Origin: Nocardiopsis flavescens
GTDB taxonomy: Bacteria; Actinomycetota; Actinomycetes; Streptosporangiales; Streptosporangiaceae
Length of the DNA: 64,000 bases
NCBI RefSeq assembly: GCF_900141985.1
Contig: NZ_FQZK01000013.1
Coordinates: forward strand, 160,079-224,078
Direction: 5' to 3'
Part shown: one piece after another, positions 8,605 to 19,562 of the stretch
Layout: every line of letters starts with the position of its first letter
How positions within the stretch are numbered: the first letter of the stretch is position 1
Notes under the pieces: generated by a model
The model's database searches: none
The model's input: the letters and a program-made list of their open reading frames with translations, nothing else
What the model was told of the DNA's origin: nothing
Translations under genes and position numbers: made by a program

Positions 8605-9972
8605 GTGCAAGCCCAACGGCCGGGAGTGTGGGCGCTCCTGAACAAGTGGCTCGCCGCGCGCAGAGCCCGCGAGGAGCGCCGCGCCAGGCTGGAGGCCGAG
8701 GAGCGCGAGATCTTCGAGGCCCGCCGACGGGCGGAGGAGGAGGCCGCGCAGGCCGCGGCCGCCGCCGCCAAGCCCGACCTGCTGCGCACGGTGAGCGACG
8801 TCGCCTGGCGGATGCTGCTCATCGGCGTGGTCGCGGGCCTCCTCGTCTACGCCCTGGTGTACCTGTCGGTCGTCACCCTCCCGGTGGTCCTCGCCGTCTT
8901 CATCACCGCACTGCTGATGCCGCTGGCCAACTGGCTGCGCCGCAAGGGGCTGGGGCGGGGGCCCTCGACCGCGATCTCCATCGCGGTCGCGCTCGTCGTC
9001 TTCGGCGGCGTCCTGACGCTGATCATCATGCCCGCGGCCCAGGGGTCGCAGGCCCTGGTGGACAGCGTCACCGACGGTCTGGAGGCCATCCAGGACCTCC
9101 AGCTGCCCTTCGGGCTGAGCCCGGAGCTGTTCGACCTCGACGAGATCATCGTCGACGCCACCCAGCAGATCACCGCCCTGATCGAGCAGAACAGCAGCCA
9201 GCTCATCAGCGGCGCCTGGACCGCCGGCGCCGCCGTGGTGTCCGTCCTGGTCGGCGTCGTCCTGATCATCGCCCTGACGGTGTACTTCGTGCACTCCGGC
9301 GACCTGCTCATGGACTGGCTGCTCACGCTGATCCCGGCGGGCTCGCGCGCGAGCCTGCACCACGGCGGCACCGTCGCCTACCGGGTGATGGGCAACTACG
9401 TGCGCGGGGTGGCCGCCGTCGGCGCCATCGACGCCATCGGCATCGGCATCCTGCTGCTGTTCGTCCTGGACCCCAGCCTGGCGATCCCGTTGATCGTGCT
9501 GACCTTCATCGGCGCCTTCCTGCCGATCATCGGCGCCTTCCTCAGCGGACTCATCGCCGTCCTGGTCACCTTCGTGACCGTGGACTGGATCTGGGCCCTC
9601 ATCGTGCTCGGCTGGGTGCTGCTCATCCAGCAGCTGGAGAGCAACGTCTTCGCGCCCCGCATCTACGGACAGGCCCTGGAGCTCCCCTCGCCGATCGTGC
9701 TCATCGCGATCTCCATCGGCGCGGTCCTGGGCAGCGTGCCGGGCATGTTCCTGGCCACCCCGGTCGCGGCCGTGCTCGCCGCGCTGCTCCGGGAGCGGCC
9801 CCCGGCGCCGGAGGAGCACGGGGCGTCGGTGCCCGACGACCCGGGGCCGCCGCCGACCGACAAGGCGAAGAAGAAGCAGGCCGCCCTGGCCACCACCCCC
9901 TCCCCGGGGGAGCCGGCCGCCAAGCCCGCCAGGGCGGAGGAGCCGGCACCGGAGGCCCCCTCCGAGGAGTGA
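8605..9972 (+). CDS. AI-2E family (PerM-like) transporter
   Basis: 455 residues. The N-terminal ~55 residues are a highly charged Arg/Glu/Ala helix likely to be cytoplasmic coiled coil. About eight membrane helices follow, with the family hallmarks VLAVFITALLMPLANWLRRKGL, the long central amphipathic region and LIQQLESNVFAPRIYGQALELPSPIVL, the conserved loop of PerM/AI-2E exporters. The C-terminus is a soluble Pro/Ala/Glu/Lys-rich tail. Members have been linked to autoinducer-2 export or Na+/H+ exchange, and the substrate here is unknown. GTG start with GGAGTCGAT before it. A near-perfect hairpin terminator follows at once. Confidence 0.9.
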   Translation: MQAQRPGVWALLNKWLAARRAREERRARLEAEEREIFEARRRAEEEAAQAAAAAAKPDLLRTVSDVAWRMLLIGVVAGLLVYALVYLSVVTLPVVLAVFITALLMPLANWLRRKGLGRGPSTAISIAVALVVFGGVLTLIIMPAAQGSQALVDSVTDGLEAIQDLQLPFGLSPELFDLDEIIVDATQQITALIEQNSSQLISGAWTAGAAVVSVLVGVVLIIALTVYFVHSGDLLMDWLLTLIPAGSRASLHHGGTVAYRVMGNYVRGVAAVGAIDAIGIGILLLFVLDPSLAIPLIVLTFIGAFLPIIGAFLSGLIAVLVTFVTVDWIWALIVLGWVLLIQQLESNVFAPRIYGQALELPSPIVLIAISIGAVLGSVPGMFLATPVAAVLAALLRERPPAPEEHGASVPDDPGPPPTDKAKKKQAALATTPSPGEPAAKPARAEEPAPEAPSEE

Positions 9973-9996
9973 TCCGGACCGCCTCCGGGAATGTCC

Positions 9997-10032
9997 GGCG
10001 TCCCCGTTCCTGTTCGACAGGACGGGGACGCC
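9997..10032 (+). terminator. Hairpin terminator after the AI-2E gene
   Basis: The outer stem GGCGTCCCCG (9997-10006) pairs with CGGGGACGCC (10023-10032), and the inner stem TCCTGT pairs with ACAGGA around a TCG loop with one bulged T. It begins 25 bases after the stop codon. Confidence 0.85.
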
Positions 10033-10185
10033 GTCGTCCGGGGGCGAAAACCCCTGGCGGCGCCCCCGAGCACTGCCGTTAGGCTGGATCGGTCGGCCCC
10101 CGAGCCGCCCGTCCCCGCGCGCAACCGCCGCCGGACCGGTGCGTCCGACCTCCCCGCCCGTCTCCACCTCGTAGGAAGCCCCATC

Positions 10186-11784
10186 ATGCTGATCGCCACC
10201 GACCTCGAACTGCGCGTCGGTCCTCGCCTCCTGTTGGAGCCGACCACCTTCCGCGTCGCCGCCGGGGACCGTATCGGGCTGGTGGGTCGCAACGGCGCGG
10301 GCAAGACCACAATGACCAAGGTGCTGGCGGGCGAGGGCCCGCCCACCGGCGGTACGGTCACCTCCTCCGGGAGCATCGGCTACCTGCCCCAGGACCCGCG
10401 CACCGGGGACCTGGAGGTGCTGGCCCGCGACCGCATCCTGTCGGCCCGCGGCATCGACGAGGCCCTGCGCGGCATGCGCGAGGCCGAGAAGAAGATGGCG
10501 AGCGCCGACACCAAGACCCGCAACAAGGGCGTGCGCGCCTACGCGCGGTGGGAGGAGCGCCTGCACGTGCTCGGCGGGTACGCCGCCGAGTCCGAGGCTG
10601 CGTCCATCTCCTCCAGCCTGGGCCTGCCCGACAAGGTGCTGGGCCAGCCGCTGCGCACCCTCTCCGGCGGGCAGCGGCGCCGGATCGAGCTGGCGCGCAT
10701 CCTGTTCAGCGGGGCCGACACCCTGCTCCTGGACGAGCCCACCAACCACCTGGACGCCGACTCCATCGTCTGGCTCCGCGACTTCCTCAAGTCGCACCAG
10801 GGCGGCCTCATCGTGATCAGCCACGACGTGGACCTGGTCGAGCACGTGGTGAACAAGGTGTTCTACCTCGACGCCAACCGCAGCGTCATCGACGTCTACA
10901 ACATGGGCTGGAAGCTGTACCTGGAGCAGCGCGAGGCCGACGAGCGCCGCCGCAGGCGCGAGCTGGCCAACGCCGAGAAGCAGGCCGACACCCTGCGCAA
11001 GCAGGCCGACCGGTTCCGGGCCAAAGCGTCCAAGGCGCGCGCCGCGCAGCAGATGCTCAACCGGGCCGACCGGATCCTGGACGGCGTGCAGGGCGTGCGC
11101 AAGTCCGACAAGGTCGCCAAGCTGCGCTTCCCGGACCCGGCGCCCAGCGGCCGCACGCCGCTCATGGCCGAGGGCCTGTCCAAGTCCTACGGGTCCCTGG
11201 AGATCTTCGCCGGGGTGGACCTGGCGATCGACCGGGGCAGCCGGGTCGTCATCCTGGGCCTCAACGGCGCGGGCAAGACCACCCTGCTGCGGCTGCTGGC
11301 GGGGGTCGAGACCCCCGACACCGGGCGCGTGGTCCCCGGGCACGGGCTCAAGATGGGCTACTACGCCCAGGAGCACGAGACGCTGGACGTGGGGCGCAGC
11401 GTCCTGGAGAACATGATGAGCGCCGCCCCGGACCTGCCCGAGGTCGAGGCGCGGCGCACCCTGGGCTCGTTCCTGTTCACCGGTGACGACGTCGACAAGC
11501 CCGCCGGGGTGCTCTCCGGCGGCGAGAAGACCCGGCTGGCGCTGGCGACGCTGGTGGTCTCCAGCGCCAACGTGCTGCTGCTGGACGAGCCGACCAACAA
11601 CCTGGACCCGGCCAGCCGCGAGGAGATCCTGGCGGCGCTGCGCAACTACAAGGGCGCGATCGTGCTGGTCACGCACGACGAGGGCGCGGTGGACGCGCTC
11701 CAGCCCGAGCGGGTCATCCTGCTCCCGGACGGCGTCGAGGACGTCTGGAACGCCGAGTTCGAGGACCTCGTCTCCCTGGCCTGA
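10186..11784 (+). CDS. ABC-F family ATPase
   Basis: 532 residues with two complete ABC cassettes and no membrane segment. Cassette 1 has Walker A GRNGAGKTT, signature LSGGQRRRIELARIL and Walker B LLLDEPTNHLD. Cassette 2 has GLNGAGKTT, LSGGEKTRLALATLV and LLLDEPTNNLD. The linker (about 245-320) is long, helical and rich in Arg/Lys/Glu, as in the ABC-F P-site tRNA-interaction motif. ABC-F proteins act at the ribosomal E site in translation regulation or antibiotic target protection. The frame extends upstream, but the ATG at 10186, with GTAGGAAG ahead of it, gives the standard N-terminus. There is no neighbouring gene to suggest a resistance role. Confidence 0.92.
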   Translation: MLIATDLELRVGPRLLLEPTTFRVAAGDRIGLVGRNGAGKTTMTKVLAGEGPPTGGTVTSSGSIGYLPQDPRTGDLEVLARDRILSARGIDEALRGMREAEKKMASADTKTRNKGVRAYARWEERLHVLGGYAAESEAASISSSLGLPDKVLGQPLRTLSGGQRRRIELARILFSGADTLLLDEPTNHLDADSIVWLRDFLKSHQGGLIVISHDVDLVEHVVNKVFYLDANRSVIDVYNMGWKLYLEQREADERRRRRELANAEKQADTLRKQADRFRAKASKARAAQQMLNRADRILDGVQGVRKSDKVAKLRFPDPAPSGRTPLMAEGLSKSYGSLEIFAGVDLAIDRGSRVVILGLNGAGKTTLLRLLAGVETPDTGRVVPGHGLKMGYYAQEHETLDVGRSVLENMMSAAPDLPEVEARRTLGSFLFTGDDVDKPAGVLSGGEKTRLALATLVVSSANVLLLDEPTNNLDPASREEILAALRNYKGAIVLVTHDEGAVDALQPERVILLPDGVEDVWNAEFEDLVSLA

Positions 11785-11996
11785 GCCGGCGGCGCGGCGC
11801 CCGGGGGACCGGGCGGGGGTGGACGCCCGGGAGACCGGGGCGGTTCACCCCTCCTTTTTTCGGTCGGCGTTTGCGGCTTTCCGAAACCGGGGGCTCCGGC
11901 GGCGCCCCCGGCGTGGCGGCGGTTCAATGTGGCGGCGGGTGATCCCCATGTCCCATCATGAGGGTCCCTGACCGTCGACCCTGGAGGAGTGGACCC

Positions 11997-12203
11997 GTGA
12001 ACGACGCACAGAGAAAGGGCGCGCGGCTGGCCGGCGAGGACCGCTCGGAGCTGTCCCTCGAACTCAAGCGCCGCTACGACGGGGGCGAGAGCATCCGCCA
12101 GCTGGCGGCGGCCACCGGGCGCTCGTACGGATTCGTGCACCGCCTGCTGGCCGAGGCCGGGGTGGAGCTGCGCGGCCGCGGCGGGGCGACACGCAGGGCC
12201 TGA
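11997..12203 (+). CDS. Small helix-turn-helix protein
   Basis: 68 residues starting at a GTG preceded by TGGAGGAG. Residues 22-58 (LKRRYDGGESIRQLAAATGRSYGFVHRLLAEAGVELR) form a predicted helix-turn-helix like those of small actinobacterial regulators and resolvase-type HTH_7 modules. The C-terminus is basic. There is no ligand-binding domain. The gene is followed within 70 bp by an enoyl-CoA hydratase gene with its own operator-like sequence. The role is unknown. Confidence 0.75.
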   Translation: MNDAQRKGARLAGEDRSELSLELKRRYDGGESIRQLAAATGRSYGFVHRLLAEAGVELRGRGGATRRA

Positions 12204-12217
12204 CCGCCGCCCTCGGG

Positions 12218-12231
12218 TTACCCGTGAGTAA
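12218..12231. promoter_or_regulatory. Operator-like palindrome overlapping a -10 element
   Basis: TTACCCGTGAGTAA matches at 12 of 14 positions the perfect palindrome TTACTCGCGAGTAA found at 24242-24255 upstream of the substrate-binding lipoprotein gene. Here it overlaps TAATAT (12229-12234), a good -10 box about 37 bases before the ATG of the enoyl-CoA hydratase gene, so a bound repressor would block transcription. The controlling protein is not identified. Confidence 0.5.
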
Positions 12232-12270
12232 TATTCGGGGTGACACGGCACACCCACGGAAGGAACCCCC

Positions 12271-13107
12271 ATGGCACAGGCGTCCAACGGACCCGGCGAG
12301 CCCCCCGCCGCGGACGAGCTCTCCCGGGCCGGGCTGCGGCTGGAGGTGGACGGGCACACCGCCCGCATCACCATCAGCCGTCCCGAGCGCCGCAACGCGA
12401 TGACCGGGCGCACCTGGACGACCCTGGCCCACATCGGCCAGACCCTTCCCGAGGACGTCCGAATCGTCGTGATCGCGGGCGAGGGCGACATCTTCTCCGC
12501 CGGGATCGACCTCGCCATGTTCACGCCCGAGGGCGTCGACGGCGAGCGCTCCCTGGTGGCGGGCGTCCTCGACGGCAGCGCCGACGCCGACGACATCGAG
12601 GGCCACATCGCCGAGCTCCAGGAGGGCTTCCTGTGGCTGCGCCGCCCCGACATCGTCAGCATCGCCGCGGTCCGCGGCCACGCCATCGGCGCCGGGTTCC
12701 AGCTGGCCCTGTCGTGCGACATCCGCATCCTGGCCGAGGACGCGAAGTTCACGATGAAGGAGCCCGCCCTGGGCCTGGTCCCGGACCTCACCGGTACCAA
12801 GCCGCTGGTCGACATCGTCGGCGTCCACCGCGCCGTGGAGATCTGCCTGACCGCCCGCCGGGTCGAGGCCGCCGAGGCCCGCGAGCTGGGCCTGGCCGAA
12901 CTCGTCGTCCCCGTGGAGGAGCTGGACGGGGCCGTCGACGACGTCGTCGCGGCGCTGCTGGCCACCAACCCGGAGGCGGCCACCGCCACCAAGGCGCTGC
13001 TCCAGCAGGCCGCGGGCAACACGCTCCAGGAGCAGGCGCTCGCCGAGCGCCGCGCCCAGGTCGACCGGCTGACCTCGCTGGCCAAGGCCATGGGCGCCGG
13101 GGCCTGA
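12271..13107 (+). CDS. Enoyl-CoA hydratase/isomerase family protein
   Basis: 278 residues with a crotonase fold. LRLEVDGHTARITISRPERRNAMTG is the usual N-terminal strand pair. VVIAGEGDIFSAGIDLAMF is the first oxyanion-hole segment (A-G-I-D-L). AAVRGHAIGAGFQLALSCDIRI is the second. KEPALGLVPDLTGTKPLVDIVG follows where the catalytic Glu-containing region lies. Such enzymes hydrate or isomerise enoyl-CoA thioesters in fatty acid or amino acid breakdown. The ATG has GAAGGAA before it. The operator-like palindrome just upstream suggests repression by a TetR-like or similar factor. Confidence 0.9.
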   Translation: MAQASNGPGEPPAADELSRAGLRLEVDGHTARITISRPERRNAMTGRTWTTLAHIGQTLPEDVRIVVIAGEGDIFSAGIDLAMFTPEGVDGERSLVAGVLDGSADADDIEGHIAELQEGFLWLRRPDIVSIAAVRGHAIGAGFQLALSCDIRILAEDAKFTMKEPALGLVPDLTGTKPLVDIVGVHRAVEICLTARRVEAAEARELGLAELVVPVEELDGAVDDVVAALLATNPEAATATKALLQQAAGNTLQEQALAERRAQVDRLTSLAKAMGAGA

Positions 13108-13430
13108 AGTCCCTTCCGCGACCGTGAGGGCGGGGCGGGGGAGACCCGGATCACCGGTGGAAAACGCCCGTCCCGTCCCCACCCCCGAGTGATCTCTAGT
13201 ACGCTGCATCAAGCGGTCGTTCGCAATGCCGCGCGCATCAGGGCGCGCCGAGACCGCTCAAGACGCGGATCTCGTACGCCGATCGCTCGGCGCGACTCTT
13301 CCCGAAGAGACCAAGCCCCATGTTCCACGTAGGGGCCCACATCCGCGTGTGATCAGGCGCGTTTGTGTGATTTCTTCGCCGGGACCGCGATGCCGTCCGT
13401 GCGGAGCCTTCCTCGAAACGCCGCCAACCG
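13108..13430. other. Leader/promoter region of the DEAD-box helicase gene
   Basis: 323 bp without a gene. TAGTACGCT (around 13198) could be a -10 region, which would give an untranslated leader of over 200 bases. Long leaders are common ahead of DEAD-box helicase genes, but I cannot name a structure here. Confidence 0.35.
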
Positions 13431-15167
<1,737 letters not shown>

Positions 15168-15184
15168 GCGGACGCACGACACGA

Positions 15185-15218
15185 CCCGGGCCCGGCAGGA
15201 TCACCTGCCGGGCCCGGG
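15185..15218 (+). terminator. 15-bp-stem terminator after the helicase gene
   Basis: CCCGGGCCCGGCAGG (15185-15199) pairs perfectly with CCTGCCGGGCCCGGG (15204-15218) around the loop ATCA, followed by CCCTTTA. It starts 17 bases after the stop codon. Confidence 0.9.
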
Positions 15219-15912
15219 CCCTTTACCGGGGTGGGGACTCCTCTCGGACACCGCCCCGGACCGCTCCGGGGCACGGTCGCCCATCCCCGCCGCCACCGGC
15301 GCGAGCGCGCCCGCCACGTGCACCGGGACGGGCGGGACCGCCCCGAACCCGGCCGGAACCGCCGCCGTGATCGGCGGGACCGCCCCGGCCGCCGCGATCG
15401 ACGCCGGCCGGAACCCCGCCGGAGCAGCGCCCGCGTGCCGGACGGCTCCGAGGGAAGGACGCCGCGGCGGGCCGTGCTCGGCACCGGGCCGCCGGGCGGG
15501 CCCGCCCGGCGGGCCGCACGACCCGGACGGACACCGCCGCGGCGTGGTGGGAGACGCTCCCGGCCGTCTGCACGACCCGCCACGGGTGCTTCGCACCGGT
15601 GGTGGCGCGGCGCCCCGGCGAAGGTGACCGCCCCCGCCTCCCCGGTTCACCGGCACGGTCGCGTGCCTCCCGCAGCGCGCCCGACCCGCGGCGGCTTCGC
15701 GGCGGCGGGGCCCGGGGCCGTCGTGCCCACGCGCGCGACGGCGGGCGGCCGTGGTCCCCGGCCGCGGGCGACCACCCCGTGCAGCGCGCACATTACGGTC
15801 CTTTACCGCTCTTTCGCGTGTCCGCGCCCTCCCCGGGCGGAGCGGCGGTGGACAGTGGCGGCCAGACCCCGGTGCCGTCAACGGGGCCGCCCGGCCGCCG
15901 GAAGGGAAACGC
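15219..15912. other. Gene-free interval before the AGCS symporter
   Basis: About 690 bp of extremely GC-rich sequence. Open frames on both strands are Arg/Pro/Gly-rich shadows without ribosome-binding sites. A lower-GC patch around 15795-15822 may belong to the symporter promoter. I see no RNA gene or repeat. Confidence 0.45.
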
Positions 15913-17460
15913 GTGCCCGTCCTCAACACCTTTCTCGTCGCCGTCAACGACGTCTTCTGGACCTACTTCCTCATCCCCCTGCTGGTCCTGCTGGCCGTCT
16001 ACTTCACGGTGCGCTCCGGCGTGGTGCAGCTGAGGCTGGTCCCCGAGATGTTCCGGGTCCTGCGCAGCAGCCCCGGCACGGCGCCCGACGGCGGCCGGGA
16101 GATCTCCTCCTTCCAGGCCTTCGCCATCTCGGCCGCCTCCCGGGTCGGCACCGGCAACATCGTGGGCGTGGCCACCGCCATCATGCTCGGCGGCCCGGGC
16201 GCGGTGTTCTGGATGTGGGCGATGTCCTGCGTGCTGGGTGCCGCGGCGTTCGTGGAGTCCACCCTGGCCCAGCTGTACAAGGTGCGCACCGACACGGGCT
16301 TTCGGGGCGGGCCCGCCTACTACATCCGCCACGGCCTGGAGAACCGGTGGATGAGCGTGCTGTTCGCCGTCGTCATCACCGTGACCTTCAGCCTGATCTT
16401 CAACTCGGTCCAGGCCAACAGCATCACGGCGGCCGTCTCCACCTCCGCCGCGGACCTGGGCCTGCCCGGCGGCGCGGTGCTGAACGTCCTCGTCGGCCTG
16501 GGGCTGGTGGGCCTGACCGCCGCCGTCATCTTCGGCGGGGTGCGCCGCATCGCCACCGTGGCCCAGGCGCTGGTCCCGCTGATGGCGATCCTCTACATCC
16601 TGCTCGGCGTGGCCGTCGTCGCCCTCAACGCCGACCAGCTGCCCCGCGTCGTCGGCGACATCTTCGCCGGGGCGTTCGGGCTGCGCGAGTTCGTGGCGGG
16701 CGGCGCCGGTGCGGCGATCCTCCAGGGCATGCGCCGGGGCATGTTCTCCAACGAGGCGGGCCTGGGCTCGGCCCCCAACGCCGGTGCCACCGCCTCGGTG
16801 TCCCACCCGGCCAAGCAGGGGCTGGTCCAGACCCTGGGCGTGTACTTCGACACCTGGCTGGTGTGCTCGGTGACCGCGTTCATCGTGCTGGTCTACGGAC
16901 CCGACTTCGACAAGGAGGCCGGGGCGGAGGTCACCCAGCGGGCCCTGGAGAGCACCCTGGGCGGCTGGTCCCTGCACGCGCTGACGGTCATCCTGTTCCT
17001 GCTGGCGTTCACCTCGGTGCTGGGCAACTACTATTACGGCGAGTCCAACCTGGGCTTCCTGGACGCCGACCCCGAGCACATGAAGTACTTCCGCTACGCG
17101 GTGCTGGCGGCGGTCTTCCTGGGCAGCGTCGCCCCGCTCACCGTCGTGTGGAACCTCGCCGACATCGCCATGGGCCTGATGGCCACCGTCAACCTCCTCG
17201 CGCTGGCACCGCTGTCGGGCATCGCCTTCCGGCTGCTGGGCGACTACAGCCGTCAGCTGCGCAACGGGCTCGACCCGCAGTTCACCCTGTCCAAGATGCC
17301 TGACCTGCGCAACGTCCAGTGCTGGGGCGAGCCCGGGGGCGCCCTGCCCGACGACGTGGACCGCGCCGAGGGCGCGGCACCGGCCGACCCGGCCGAGGCC
17401 CTGGCCGAGCACGACGAGCCGTCGGGCGAGGAGTCCGACGGGGGGCGCCGCGAGGACTGA
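15913..17460 (+). CDS. Alanine/glycine:cation symporter (AGCS) family protein
   Basis: 515 residues with about ten to eleven membrane helices. Family landmarks include LNTFLVAVNDVFWTYFLIPLLVLLAVYFT at the N-terminus, ISSFQAFAISAASRVGTGNIVGVA (the conserved substrate/Na+ region S-R-V-G-x-G-N-I-x-G-V-A), GGPGAVFWMWAMSCVLGAAAFVESTLAQ and GMRRGMFSNEAGLGSAPNAGATA. These proteins import alanine or glycine with Na+ or H+. The C-terminal ~45 residues are acidic and probably cytoplasmic. GTG start after GGAAGGGAAAC. A GC-rich hairpin (stem CCCGGCC/GGCCGGG, 17472-17492) may end the transcript. Confidence 0.93.
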   Translation: MPVLNTFLVAVNDVFWTYFLIPLLVLLAVYFTVRSGVVQLRLVPEMFRVLRSSPGTAPDGGREISSFQAFAISAASRVGTGNIVGVATAIMLGGPGAVFWMWAMSCVLGAAAFVESTLAQLYKVRTDTGFRGGPAYYIRHGLENRWMSVLFAVVITVTFSLIFNSVQANSITAAVSTSAADLGLPGGAVLNVLVGLGLVGLTAAVIFGGVRRIATVAQALVPLMAILYILLGVAVVALNADQLPRVVGDIFAGAFGLREFVAGGAGAAILQGMRRGMFSNEAGLGSAPNAGATASVSHPAKQGLVQTLGVYFDTWLVCSVTAFIVLVYGPDFDKEAGAEVTQRALESTLGGWSLHALTVILFLLAFTSVLGNYYYGESNLGFLDADPEHMKYFRYAVLAAVFLGSVAPLTVVWNLADIAMGLMATVNLLALAPLSGIAFRLLGDYSRQLRNGLDPQFTLSKMPDLRNVQCWGEPGGALPDDVDRAEGAAPADPAEALAEHDEPSGEESDGGRRED

Positions 17461-17530
17461 CGCCCCCGGGGCCCGGCCGCCCCGGGGCCGGGAGACGTTG
17501 TCCACAGGACCGCCCGGATCGGCCCGGGAC

Positions 17531-17543
17531 GAAAACGGTTTTC
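17531..17543. promoter_or_regulatory. Zur-box-like operator
   Basis: GAAAACGGTTTTC is a perfect palindrome about the central base, with five-base arms GAAAA and TTTTC around three bases. This is the same architecture as actinobacterial Zur boxes (GAAAATGATTTTC core). A -10 box TACTAT follows at once (17546-17551), and the permease GTG is 45 bases from the operator. Zinc-bound Zur would therefore cover the core promoter. The downstream permease/TIGR03943 pair is a gene type often found under Zur control in other actinobacteria and bacilli. Confidence 0.65.
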
Positions 17544-17587
17544 GGTACTATGCCGAAGACCCACCCGACCCATCACGGAGTGCCGCC

Positions 17588-18655
17588 GTGTCCGAACGGA
17601 CCACACCCCACCACACCCACGGGAGCGAGCCACCGCCCGGCGACCCGTTCGTCCCCGAGCGGGAGGGTGAGCTCCCGCCCGACGACTGGGGGCGCCGCCG
17701 GAGCGGGCGCCGCACCGGCACCGTCTGGCTGTTCGCGGCGCTCATCACCGCCATGGCCGTCACCCACGCGTGGTTCTCCGACCAGTTCACCGGTCCGGCT
17801 TTCCTGACCTGGGCGACGATCTTCACCGCCATCTGCTTCCAGGCCCTGCCCTTCCTCGTCTTCGGGGTCGCGCTGTCGGCGGCGCTCACCGCGTTCGTGC
17901 CCGCCTCGGCCTACCAGCGGTTCATCCCGCGCAAGGCGAGCCGGGCGGTCCCGGTGGCCGGACTGTCCGGGGCGCTGCTGCCGGGGTGCGAGTGCGCGTC
18001 GGTGCCCATCGCCGGAAGCCTCATCCGCCGCGGGGTCGCCCCCGCCGCGGCGCTCACCTTCCTGCTCGCGGCCCCCTCCATCAACCCGATCGTCATGATC
18101 GCCACCGCCGTGGCCTTCGCCGGCCAGCCCGAGATGGTGCTGGCCCGGTTCGTCGCCTCGCTGCTGGCCGCGGTCGTCATCGGCTGGATCTGGGTGCGCT
18201 TCGGCCGCACCGAGTGGCTGCGGCTGCCCTCGCGGCAGCCGGTCCCGGGCGAGTCCAAGTGGCGGGTCTTCCGCGAGTCGATGGTGCACGACATGATGCA
18301 CGCCGGCGGCTACCTGGTGGTCGGCGGGCTGGCGGCCGCCACCATCAACGTCATGGTCCCCCGGGAGTGGCTGCTCACCGTGGCCGGCATGCCGATCGTC
18401 TCGGTGCTCGTGCTGGCGCTGCTCGCGATCCTGCTGTCGATCTGCTCCGAGGCCGACGCGTTCGTCGCGCTCAGCCTCACCGACTTCTCGCCCACCGCCA
18501 AGCTGGCCTTCATGGTCGTGGGGCCCGTCGTCGACCTCAAGCTCATCGCCATGCAGGCCGGCGTGTTCGGCTGGCGGTTCACGGTGCGCTTCGTCCCCCT
18601 GTGCCTCGTCGTCGCCCTGGCGGCCACCTTCCTGATCGGAGGACTCCTCCTGTGA
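17588..18655 (+). CDS. Permease of the YraQ/YcgR (DUF318) family
   Basis: 355 residues with about eight membrane helices. The hallmark GALLPGCECASVPIAGSLIRRG near residue 130, with the C-E-C pair and conserved proline, is the signature of this two-fold-symmetric permease family, and the sequence AAPSINPIVMIATA follows as usual. The second half has ICSEADAFVALSL. The GTG start is chosen because GGAG lies seven bases upstream and an earlier in-frame start gives non-conserved sequence. It overlaps the next gene by four bases. By analogy with the ycgR-ycgQ pairs of other bacteria it may handle zinc or a zinc-dependent process. The transported species is not proven for the family. Confidence 0.9.
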   Translation: MSERTTPHHTHGSEPPPGDPFVPEREGELPPDDWGRRRSGRRTGTVWLFAALITAMAVTHAWFSDQFTGPAFLTWATIFTAICFQALPFLVFGVALSAALTAFVPASAYQRFIPRKASRAVPVAGLSGALLPGCECASVPIAGSLIRRGVAPAAALTFLLAAPSINPIVMIATAVAFAGQPEMVLARFVASLLAAVVIGWIWVRFGRTEWLRLPSRQPVPGESKWRVFRESMVHDMMHAGGYLVVGGLAAATINVMVPREWLLTVAGMPIVSVLVLALLAILLSICSEADAFVALSLTDFSPTAKLAFMVVGPVVDLKLIAMQAGVFGWRFTVRFVPLCLVVALAATFLIGGLLL

Positions 18656-19443
18656 ACCGCATCGCGCAAGGCCTCACCCTGGTGCTGCTGGGCGCCGCGG
18701 CGCTCACCGCCACCGTCCCCACGGACCTGTACCTCAACTGGGTCAAGCCCGCCTTCCAGCCCTTCCTCATCGCCGCCGGCCTCGTCATGGTGGTGCTGGG
18801 CGTGTGGCTGGTCGTGGCCGAGCTCCGCGGGGAGGCCGCGGAGGCGGACCACGACCACGGCGGACACGCCGGGAACGACGCCGCCGTCGCCGAGGCCTAC
18901 GGGCACGGCGGCGACCACGGGCACGACCACTCCACCGCCCCGCGGGTGGCCTGGCTGCTCCTGCTGCCGGTCCTGGCCGTGTTCGTGGTGGCCCCGCCCG
19001 CGCTGGGCTCCTACACCGTGCAGAACACCGCCACGGAGTCCGCCGCACCGCCGGAGCGGGAGCGGTCCGGGCAGTTCGACGACGGCCTGGTGGAGGCCTC
19101 CGAGGGCGAGGTCGTCCCCCTGGAACTGCGCCAGTTCGTCATGCGGGCCTGGATCGACGAGGACCGCCTGCTGGCCGAGCGCACCGTCGAGCTCACCGGG
19201 TTCGCCGTTCCCGCCGACGACGGCGGCTGGTACCTGGCCCGCCTGCAGATGGCCTGCTGCGCCGCGGACGCCGTGGTCAACAAGGTGCTCATCGACGACG
19301 TCCCCGCCCCCGAGGCGGACAGCTGGTGGACCGTCCGGGGCACCTGGGTGGAGCCCGAGGGCGAGCTCTACGACGTCAACGAGCACCGGTTCTCCGTCAC
19401 CGAGCTGGAGGAGGTCACCGACCCGCCGGACCCCTACGAGTGA
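18652..19443 (+). CDS. TIGR03943 (YcgQ-like) membrane protein
   Basis: 263 residues. Two N-terminal membrane helices are followed by a histidine-rich loop (DHDHGGHAGN and YGHGGDHGHDHS) and a third helix. An extracytoplasmic domain with MACCAADA, the conserved C-C pair of this family, completes it. The start GTG overlaps the stop of the permease gene (GTGA), so the two are translationally coupled. The His-rich loop is a plausible metal-binding element and agrees with the Zur-box-like site ahead of the operon. The biochemical function of the family is not established. Confidence 0.88.
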   Translation: MNRIAQGLTLVLLGAAALTATVPTDLYLNWVKPAFQPFLIAAGLVMVVLGVWLVVAELRGEAAEADHDHGGHAGNDAAVAEAYGHGGDHGHDHSTAPRVAWLLLLPVLAVFVVAPPALGSYTVQNTATESAAPPERERSGQFDDGLVEASEGEVVPLELRQFVMRAWIDEDRLLAERTVELTGFAVPADDGGWYLARLQMACCAADAVVNKVLIDDVPAPEADSWWTVRGTWVEPEGELYDVNEHRFSVTELEEVTDPPDPYE

Positions 19444-19562
19444 CCCGCCGACCCCGCCGGACCGGCCCCCCGCACGGGTGAACGGGTAACGGTCCGTGCC
19501 ACCCTTGCGCCACACCGGGCCGAATTCGGCGGTTCGCGGTCACGAAGGGTGACAATGAGCGG

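Noticed and set aside
8083..11676. Very long open frame on the minus strand (nearly 1200 codons)
   Set aside because: It is antisense to the YccF, AI-2E and ABC-F genes and rich in Gly/Asp/Arg/His. Such frames arise from GC bias at third codon positions.
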